A stretch of 20,993 nt of DNA from DATEEG01 sp035525055. Lineage in GTDB: Bacteria > Actinomycetota > Acidimicrobiia > Spongiisociales > ZC4RG35. The stretch lies in assembly GCA_035525055.1 (NCBI GenBank), contig DATLEZ010000154.1, forward strand, positions 1 through 20,993. Reading direction: 5' to 3'. Position 1 is the stretch's first letter. Every line of letters starts with the position of its first letter. The notes beneath the pieces are model-generated. The model saw nothing but the letters and a program-made list of their open reading frames with translations. It was not told the DNA's origin and searched no databases. The translations under genes and the position numbers were made by a program. Below, one piece after another: positions 15,537 through 20,993 of this stretch.

Positions 15537-16493
15537 TTGGAGAGGGTTGTAGTTACAGGTGCCGGTGGTTTCATCGGCCATCACCTAGTCACATATTTGA
15601 AATCGCGGGGTTACTGGGTCCGAGGTGTCGACCTCAAACATCCCGAGTACACGCCGGTCGACGCCGATGAATTCGAGATTCTCGACCTCAGAAAATGGGA
15701 CAACTGCCTGCAAGCCTTGCGAGGGGCGGATCACGTTTATGCGTTGGCGGCGGACATGGGCGGGATGGGCTTCATTTCGGCCAATCACGCAGTAATTCTG
15801 CGGAACAATGCCTTGATCAACCTGCACACGATGGAGGCCGCCCGGGTCCACGAGGTCAGCAGGTATCTGTACACCTCGTCGGCCTGCGTCTATCCCGACG
15901 AGCTCCAGACCGAAACCGATGTGAAGCCACTGCGGGAGGAAGATGCCTACCCCGCCAATCCCCAGGATGCATATGGGTGGGAGAAACTGGTTACAGAAAA
16001 GCTCGCGGAGTACTACGCAGCCGACTTCGGCCTGGTCACCCGGATCGTCAGATTCCACAACATTTTTGGGCCGTATGGGACATATGACGGCGGCCGAGAG
16101 AAAGCCCCGGCGGCGCTCTGTCGCAAAGTAGCCGCGGCAGCCGACGGATCCGAGATCGAAATCTGGGGCGACGGTGAACAGACCCGCTCGTTCTGTTACA
16201 TCGACGATTGCGTCGAAGGCATCTATCGGATCATGATGTCGGATGTTTCCGGTCCCCTCAATCTCGGTACCGATCGCTTGGTGACCATCAACGAGCTCGC
16301 GGAGATCATCATCGGTATCGCCAGCAAGACCGACATTGCGCTGCGTCATATCGATGGACCGCAGGGGGTCCGCGGTCGCAACTCCGACAATTCCCGTATT
16401 CGCAACGTGCTGGGATGGGAGCCCGAGATCTCCTTGGAGGAGGGTCTGGCACCAACTTACCGCTGGATTGAGAAGCAAGTAACCAGTTCCTAA
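15537..16493 (+). CDS. GDP-mannose 3,5-epimerase homologue
   Basis: An extended short-chain dehydrogenase/epimerase of 318 residues. The NAD site is TGAGGFIG at residues 7-14. The stretch AADMGGMGFI, SSACVYPDE, QDAYGWEK, RFHNIFGPYGT, GGREKAPAALCRK and GVRGRNSDN follows plant GDP-mannose 3,5-epimerase closely. Catalytic residues map to Cys117, Tyr146/Lys150 and Lys189. The predicted reaction is GDP-D-mannose to GDP-L-galactose (and GDP-L-gulose), here supplying a polysaccharide precursor rather than ascorbate. The TTG start has AGGGAGG about 5 nt upstream. Its stop is 1 nt from the next start. The family is secure; the exact product is inferred. Confidence 0.87.
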   Translation: MERVVVTGAGGFIGHHLVTYLKSRGYWVRGVDLKHPEYTPVDADEFEILDLRKWDNCLQALRGADHVYALAADMGGMGFISANHAVILRNNALINLHTMEAARVHEVSRYLYTSSACVYPDELQTETDVKPLREEDAYPANPQDAYGWEKLVTEKLAEYYAADFGLVTRIVRFHNIFGPYGTYDGGREKAPAALCRKVAAAADGSEIEIWGDGEQTRSFCYIDDCVEGIYRIMMSDVSGPLNLGTDRLVTINELAEIIIGIASKTDIALRHIDGPQGVRGRNSDNSRIRNVLGWEPEISLEEGLAPTYRWIEKQVTSS

Positions 16494-16494
16494 G

Positions 16495-17262
16495 GTGGAA
16501 ACTAGAAGCCACCCAAGGGTGGATGTGCTCGGCGTCCATGTGAGCGCAATCAACATGGACGTCGCCGTGAACACCGTGCAGGAATGGCTGACATCGCGTC
16601 TTCCGAACTATGTCTGTGTGACTGGCGTCCACGGGGTCATGGAGTGCCAGCGCGATCCCGACCTTTTATCGATACACAACTCGGCTGGCATGGTCACACC
16701 GGATGGAATGCCGATGGTCTGGGCCAGCCGGTGGGCAGGCGTCTCTGCTGCAGGTCGTGTGTACGGTCCGGAACTGATGTTGGAGCTGTGTCGGAGGTCG
16801 GTCGAGCTGGGTTGGCGGTCGTTCTTCTATGGCGGCAAGCCCGGAGTTGCCGAACGTTTGGCCGCGAATCTCGTGGAACGATTCCCCGGGTTCCAGGTGG
16901 CCGGGACTCATGTTCCACCGTTCCGTGATCTCACATCGGCCGAGGACGCTCTGGTCATTGATCGCATCAACCAGGCCGGAGCCGACTTGTTGTGGGTGGG
17001 ATTGTCGACTCCCAAACAGGAACGCTGGATGGCAGCTCATCGCGGTCTAATCAACACGCCCGTAATGATCGGAGTTGGCGCCGCGTTTGATATCAACTCG
17101 GGCAGCCTCAACCAGGCCCCGCGATTTGTCCAACGGTCCGGATTTGAGTGGCTCTATCGTTTGATTCAGGAGCCTCGGCGATTGTGGCGCCGATACCTCC
17201 GCAACAACCCAGAATTCGTGATCAGAATGCTCAGCCACCCTCCGCGCCTCTTGGCTGAGTAG
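16495..17262 (+). CDS. WecG/TagA/CpsF-family glycosyltransferase (GT26)
   Basis: A 255-residue inverting transferase of the family that adds ManNAc, ManNAcA or glucose-type residues to undecaprenyl-linked intermediates at the membrane face. Marks are TPDGMPMVW with Asp70, the Rossmann-like region FFYGGKPGVAERLA, and VGLSTPKQERWM with Glu176. The basic C-terminus EPRRLWRRYLRNN is typical of the membrane-associating tail. GTG 16495 follows the epimerase stop by 1 nt. Sugar specificity is not evident. Confidence 0.92.
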   Translation: METRSHPRVDVLGVHVSAINMDVAVNTVQEWLTSRLPNYVCVTGVHGVMECQRDPDLLSIHNSAGMVTPDGMPMVWASRWAGVSAAGRVYGPELMLELCRRSVELGWRSFFYGGKPGVAERLAANLVERFPGFQVAGTHVPPFRDLTSAEDALVIDRINQAGADLLWVGLSTPKQERWMAAHRGLINTPVMIGVGAAFDINSGSLNQAPRFVQRSGFEWLYRLIQEPRRLWRRYLRNNPEFVIRMLSHPPRLLAE

Positions 17263-17271
17263 AACTACGTC

Positions 17272-17871
17272 ATGGCACCGGCAAGGGGAGCCTTTGTTGT
17301 TGTCATAGGGCCCGACGGCGTCGGCAAGACGTCACTCGCCGCCCGTCTCATCGCGGACCATGGAGCTCCGACAATGTATCTGCACTTTCGGCCCAGTCTG
17401 CGGACCCCGCCCCCGTCGTCGCCTATCGAAGCGGGCATTCCCCCTCCGAAACAGAACGATCCCGGCCCGCGGCCGCTCGGTTGGCTCAGGCTGGCTCGTT
17501 CGGTCGGAATGTTCTGGCTCGGGTATCTGCGCTGGATCAGGCCGGCGCTGGCTCGAGGCACCCTCGTTGTCGGCGATCGATGGTTCTACGGATATGTAGG
17601 TCAGCCTGTCGCTCTCGGTTTTGGAGGGCCTCCGTGGTTGGCGAGGCTGGCCACACGAATAGCTCCCCACCCTGACCTGGTGGTCCGGCTCACTGCTCCG
17701 GCCGAGATCGTTGCCAAACGCAAGTCGGATCTCACGGCCGCCGAGATACAGGTGGAGATACGGAAGTGGGAGACTCTCCCACTCGATGTCTGGGTACTCG
17801 ACTCTTCAATGGATGTGTCGAGCCTGGCCGACGCCGTAGCTGCCCGGCTGGCCGGCACGACAAGAGGCTGA
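17272..17871 (+). CDS. Thymidylate-kinase-like P-loop protein
   Basis: A 199-residue P-loop protein resembling thymidylate kinases. Walker A is GPDGVGKT at residues 13-20, and GDRWFYGY near residue 101 matches the DR[YFW] motif that follows the substrate site. A proline-rich insert at 46-68 and the lid region KRKSDLTAAEIQ are unlike the housekeeping enzyme. Related kinase-like genes occur in other polysaccharide clusters; a role on a sugar or lipid carrier is possible but unproven. It begins 9 nt after the GT26 gene. Confidence 0.75.
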   Translation: MAPARGAFVVVIGPDGVGKTSLAARLIADHGAPTMYLHFRPSLRTPPPSSPIEAGIPPPKQNDPGPRPLGWLRLARSVGMFWLGYLRWIRPALARGTLVVGDRWFYGYVGQPVALGFGGPPWLARLATRIAPHPDLVVRLTAPAEIVAKRKSDLTAAEIQVEIRKWETLPLDVWVLDSSMDVSSLADAVAARLAGTTRG

Positions 17872-17895
17872 TTACGTTCACACCAAGGGCATGCG

Positions 17896-19134
17896 ATGAA
17901 ACCATTACTCGTTAGCACGTTCGATCTCGAGGGGGGAGCCGCTCGAGCTGCTCATCGGCTGCATGAGGCCCTGGTGAGGGCGGGCGTGAGCAGTCATTTG
18001 CTCGTGCAGATGCAGACCGGTGATGCAGACAATGTGATCGGGCCTTCCGGGCGACGCCAACGGGCCTGGGCGAGACTGCGACCGGTGTTGGACGGCTCGG
18101 TCCTCGGGCTTTACCCCGACCGCACTACGTCGATGTTCAGCCCCGCATGGCTGCCAGGCGGAGCTGGTGGAAGGATTCGTGACATTGATCACGATGTACT
18201 CAACTTGCATTGGGTTGCTGCCGGGTTCTTGTCAATCGAGGATGTCCGGCGCCAGGAAAGACCCATCGTGTGGACGTTGCACGACATGTGGCTCTTCACC
18301 GGTGGGTGCCACTATTCCGGCGATTGCGACGGTTACCTCCGCGCATGCGGAACCTGCCCTGAGCTCGGGAGTAAGCGGCCGGCCGATCTGAGTCGACTCG
18401 TTTGGAAGCGCAAGTCGAGATCGTGGGGCAACCTCCAGATCGCGGTTGTCAGCCCAACCAATTGGCTGGCGGAGGCAGCGCGCAGCTCTTCCCTGTTTGA
18501 AGACTCTCAAATCCACGTCATTCCCAACGGGGTCGACACCAGGCGATTTCATCCCCTCCCGAAGACGGTGGCAAGGGAGGCTCTGGGGCTTCCGCAGGAC
18601 AAGACTCTCGTGGCCTTCGGAGCGCTCGACTTGTCCGAACAACGGAAAGGCGGCGCCCTTCTGCTCGAGGCGGTGAGCAAACTCGAGAGTCGCATCCCAC
18701 CGGGTTCCGTCGAGTTGGTTGTTTTTGGGTCATCTCACCCTCGTGGGCAGGCCGAATCCCGATTTCCGACCCGATATGTCGGCCGGCTGGCTGATGATGT
18801 GGCGCTGGCGCTCTTGTATTCCGCAGTGGACATCGTGGTCGTGCCCTCCCTCTACGAAGCCCAGTCCCTCGTGGCAATCGAGGCGATGGCCTGTGCGACG
18901 CCCTGCGTTGCCTTCCGAGTGGAAGGGCTATCCGAAGTCATCGACCATGGCGACAACGGACTCCTGGCGGACCCTTTCGACACCGGCGACCTGGCTGATG
19001 CGATCGCTGAGATGGCGACCAACGACTCGTTCCGGGCCCAGGCCTCGACGCGGGCTCGTACCACGGCCGTCGCAAGATGGGAAGTCACGCTGATCGCCGA
19101 GCGCTACGAGTCGCTCTACGCATCCGTCATCTAG
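17896..19134 (+). CDS. GT4-family glycosyltransferase (WcaC-like)
   Basis: A 412-residue GT-B glycosyltransferase. The N-terminus STFDLEGGAARAAHRLHEAL and the segment HDMWLFTGGCHYSGDCDGY with CGTCP are characteristic of the WcaC-like group. NGVDTRRFHP begins the C-terminal domain, and E-x7-E is at Glu321 and Glu329 (YEAQSLVAIEAM). It is the last plus-strand gene of the operon, 24 nt after the kinase-like gene. It ends convergently with the polymerase gene, overlapping it by 8 bp. Substrates are unknown. Confidence 0.91.
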   Translation: MKPLLVSTFDLEGGAARAAHRLHEALVRAGVSSHLLVQMQTGDADNVIGPSGRRQRAWARLRPVLDGSVLGLYPDRTTSMFSPAWLPGGAGGRIRDIDHDVLNLHWVAAGFLSIEDVRRQERPIVWTLHDMWLFTGGCHYSGDCDGYLRACGTCPELGSKRPADLSRLVWKRKSRSWGNLQIAVVSPTNWLAEAARSSSLFEDSQIHVIPNGVDTRRFHPLPKTVAREALGLPQDKTLVAFGALDLSEQRKGGALLLEAVSKLESRIPPGSVELVVFGSSHPRGQAESRFPTRYVGRLADDVALALLYSAVDIVVVPSLYEAQSLVAIEAMACATPCVAFRVEGLSEVIDHGDNGLLADPFDTGDLADAIAEMATNDSFRAQASTRARTTAVARWEVTLIAERYESLYASVI

Positions 19135-20437
19135 GAATCCACCCCGCACGCTCTGGTACTCGCTTCAGTAGGAGCTCGACATCTGTTTCATCGTCTTCAG
19201 CCACGCACACAATGGCGAGGGCCAAGCCAAGGAACACTGCCATATGGAATCTTCCGTACGGCCATGTCCCAAAAATTGTGGCGACGGACTGTCCGACGAC
19301 AAAAGCCGCGATCGGCACGCTGACTCGGTACCTTCCCGCGGCCCGAATGAAAGCCGCATGAAACCATACGTAGGTAATGGCCCCCAAAATACCGAATTTC
19401 AGCCATACGTGGAGTACGGCACTGTGGACTTCAAACGATTCGGTCTTCCAAGCCGAAATCAGTTGCGTCTCGTAGCGCCGGCCGATGCCGTAGCCCAAAA
19501 GCGGATCTTGTTCGATTATGGACCACGCATCTATGAGGTCGTTGACGTGGTCCTCGTTGGTTGCGGAGTACGTTCCGGTACTGGTGGGAAGGAAACTCCC
19601 CAACCGCGCGGTCACGTTGTCGGTGCCGAGGGATGCGACGGCGATGAACACCAAGGCGGCACCGCCCAACCCGGCGAGCAGGACGCGGGCCGGCCGAGCA
19701 TTGCGCGTGCGCAAATAAGGAAGGAGCAGTGTCGCCAGCCCAACCCCCCATACCAGCCAAAAGGACCGCCTGAAGCTCAACAACACCAGCAGCGATCCCG
19801 CCACCCCCCCCACCCGGAGCAGAGCGGTCCGCATCCTCCCCATGTCATTGTCGCCACGCAAAAGATGCCACCCGGCAACAATCGCAGCGAGCGAACCGAG
19901 GTAGAGGCTGGTGCCCTCGAACACCGTGGTTCGAACGCCGAGCAGTTCCGACCCGTAGCCCAATGCATACGAGACGAGGTCTGGAATGCTGAGAAGTCCG
20001 TACAGGGTGGCGAGGTCGGTTAGCACGAAGCGCTTCCAGCTCTGACCGGCCAGCCACTTACTCGCGTAGAGAGCAGTGATGCCGGTGACGGCCAGGTTCC
20101 TCCAATCTGCAAAAAGTTCGGGGACGCCCCTGACAATGGCCACTGACAATGAGAAGGCAAGTACGACCGACGCCGCCAACAACGGGGGCACGAGTCCCAG
20201 GCGCCGGAGTCGCGTACTCAGGGAATAGGGCGGCATCGTCAGTACAAACGGACTGATCCCGATCAAAAGTAGCCCGAACAACCCGTACTGAAGCGGGACT
20301 CCGAACGCAGTCTGCCCGAACCAAGCGGACGATTTCGCCCCCTCGCCGAATTCGTTGCCGATCCAGGTCGTTGCGGCGGCGACCAGGAGGAAAACAGCTT
20401 CGCTGCCTTTGAGTCGGGTATCCGCTTTGCCCGCCAC
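19127..20437 (-). CDS. O-antigen ligase/polymerase-like membrane protein (Wzy_C)
   Basis: A 436-residue protein with about ten to twelve hydrophobic segments and short loops. The large loop contains DPLLGYGIGRRYETQ followed by EVHSAVLHVWLKFGILGAITYVW, the pattern of the Wzy_C domain in O-antigen ligases and polymerases. It would polymerise or transfer the repeat unit made by the neighbouring operon. I chose GTG 20437 because GGGAG is 8 nt upstream; GTG 20452 has no such site. It is transcribed against the operon, divergent from the secreted protein at 20711. Confidence 0.83.
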   Translation of the reverse strand: MAGKADTRLKGSEAVFLLVAAATTWIGNEFGEGAKSSAWFGQTAFGVPLQYGLFGLLLIGISPFVLTMPPYSLSTRLRRLGLVPPLLAASVVLAFSLSVAIVRGVPELFADWRNLAVTGITALYASKWLAGQSWKRFVLTDLATLYGLLSIPDLVSYALGYGSELLGVRTTVFEGTSLYLGSLAAIVAGWHLLRGDNDMGRMRTALLRVGGVAGSLLVLLSFRRSFWLVWGVGLATLLLPYLRTRNARPARVLLAGLGGAALVFIAVASLGTDNVTARLGSFLPTSTGTYSATNEDHVNDLIDAWSIIEQDPLLGYGIGRRYETQLISAWKTESFEVHSAVLHVWLKFGILGAITYVWFHAAFIRAAGRYRVSVPIAAFVVGQSVATIFGTWPYGRFHMAVFLGLALAIVCVAEDDETDVELLLKRVPERAGWIPR

Positions 20438-20461
20438 CAGATGAACTCCCACCAGGTAAGG

Positions 20462-20480
20462 GTACCCGACCCCAGGGTAC
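20462..20480. other. Short stem-loop upstream of the polymerase gene
   Basis: GTACCC and GGGTAC form a perfect 6-bp stem around a 7-nt loop, in the leader side of the minus-strand polymerase gene. Too short for a terminator without a T-run; a leader or operator role is possible. The remaining spacer 20481-20710 shows no recognised RNA gene. Confidence 0.3.
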
Positions 20481-20645
20481 GGCCCAATAGGGGCTATGGA
20501 AGCCGGGTAGGCCCGAGATCGTCATATCCACGGGTCGGATTCGAGCCGGTGATGCCAAGGAACCTGCAATCCGACGGCCTGCAGACGAGCCGCCACGTGC
20601 GCTTGCCTGCTATCCCTCGGTACCCCTTCGTAGAGAGCACTTCTC

Positions 20646-20673
20646 TTGCGGTGGCTAAGGAGGTAGGTACTCT
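20646..20673 (+). promoter_or_regulatory. Weak candidate promoter for the beta-helix gene
   Basis: TTGCGG at 20646-20651 and TACTCT at 20668-20673 have a 16-bp spacer, 37 bp before ATG 20711. The -10 match is poor, so this is only a suggestion. Confidence 0.22.
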
Positions 20674-20710
20674 GACTTTCGGGACCTCTAGTGAGAGACG
20701 GGTGGGCTGG

Positions 20711-20993
20711 ATGGCTGGTCGATACTTGCGACTTTCTGTCCTCGTCACGATCTTGATCGCCTTGGCGGCCGTCGGGCGTGCGCTTCAGTCACCCCTTGGC
20801 GACCACGGGCTCGCTGCGGTGTCTTGCGCCCGGGAAAGCCCCGAAGTTGGTTCGTCGACGGTGGCTGTTACTTCTACGACTGCTGTTGTTGGGGCTCCGG
20901 CGGGGTCTGTGGTTGTTCAGGCTGGTTCGAATATTCAGGCGGTGGTGGATTCGAAACCGGCGGGGAGTACGTTCTATTTGTTGGCGGGGGTGT
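20711..20993 (+). CDS. Secreted right-handed beta-helix-like protein (partial, 5' end only)
   Basis: The open frame runs off the window after 94 codons. Residues 1-25 (RLSVLVTILIALAAVG core) form a signal peptide or anchor. A Ser/Thr/Val-rich linker follows, then VVVQAGSNIQAVVDSKPAGSTF, which resembles the opening of right-handed parallel beta-helix (pectate-lyase-like) proteins, where it precedes the coil repeats. ATG 20711 is preceded by GGTGGG; GTG 20702 is in frame. Codon use changes sharply from codon 46: 47 of 49 codons end in G or T, unlike the C/G-ending neighbours. The family assignment rests on a short segment. Confidence 0.65.
   Translation, partial: MAGRYLRLSVLVTILIALAAVGRALQSPLGDHGLAAVSCARESPEVGSSTVAVTSTTAVVGAPAGSVVVQAGSNIQAVVDSKPAGSTFYLLAGV

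Noticed and set aside
20530..20560. GGATTCGAGCC as a tRNA T-arm
   Set aside because: It deviates from GGTTCGANTCC, and no acceptor stem or anticodon arm can be placed around it.
20494..20748. Minus-strand open frame of 84 codons
   Set aside because: It overlaps the start of the secreted-protein gene and the spacer, has no recognisable domain and no ribosome-binding site.

Overview
The window looks like a chromosomal stretch from a GC-rich actinobacterium. Supporting signs are frequent GTG and TTG starts, C/G-ending codons, two F420-type luciferase-like oxidoreductases, several acyl-CoA dehydrogenases and a SUF Fe-S gene. A member of the Acidimicrobiia or a related lineage would fit, but no ribosomal marker is present, so this is an inference.

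Layout. (1) 1-3187, minus strand: a Kelch-type lipoprotein, an Rv1855c-like F420 oxidoreductase, a YbaK/ProX-type aminoacyl-tRNA deacylase and a truncated sufC. A repeat-bearing spacer precedes sufC. (2) 3242-6047, plus strand: a large beta-propeller lipoprotein (PF09826/COG4880 type) followed 4 nt later by a peptidoglycan-amidase lipoprotein. (3) 6114-8156, minus strand: a TetR regulator, an MBL-fold hydrolase and a second F420-type oxidoreductase, tightly overlapped. (4) 8404-11347, plus strand: two acyl-CoA dehydrogenases, divergent from the TetR gene. A 34-bp near-palindrome in the divergent spacer is a likely operator. (5) 11480-12415, plus strand: three small uncharacterised genes (one-TM protein, double zinc ribbon, 74-residue protein). 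(6) 12545-19134, plus strand: an exopolysaccharide operon with a Wzz/Wzc-type co-polymerase, a GT4 transferase, a GDP-mannose 3,5-epimerase homologue, a WecG/TagA/CpsF transferase, a thymidylate-kinase-like protein and a second GT4 transferase. (7) 19127-20437, minus strand: an O-antigen ligase/polymerase-like membrane protein. (8) 20711 to the window end: the start of a secreted protein resembling right-handed beta-helix proteins, with unusual codon use.

The least ordinary feature is a set of intergenic repeats. Arrays of related 7-bp units occur at five plus-strand loci: 661-688, 5339-5366, 8186-8336, 10189-10223 and 11351-11478. Most units fit GNCTNNC or its complement. At 8186-8336, 5311-5366 and 11351-11478 the heptads occur in opposing orientations and could form hairpins. 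Two copies of a 48-bp element ending in TTTTGGCGCG / CGCGCCAAAA lie beside such arrays in opposite orientation. One array is inside the amidase coding sequence just after the lipobox, and another directly abuts an acyl-CoA dehydrogenase start codon.

No rRNA, tRNA, CRISPR, transposase or integrase was recognised. No gene-free stretch exceeds 300 bp; the longest are 20438-20710 and 8157-8403, both described below.
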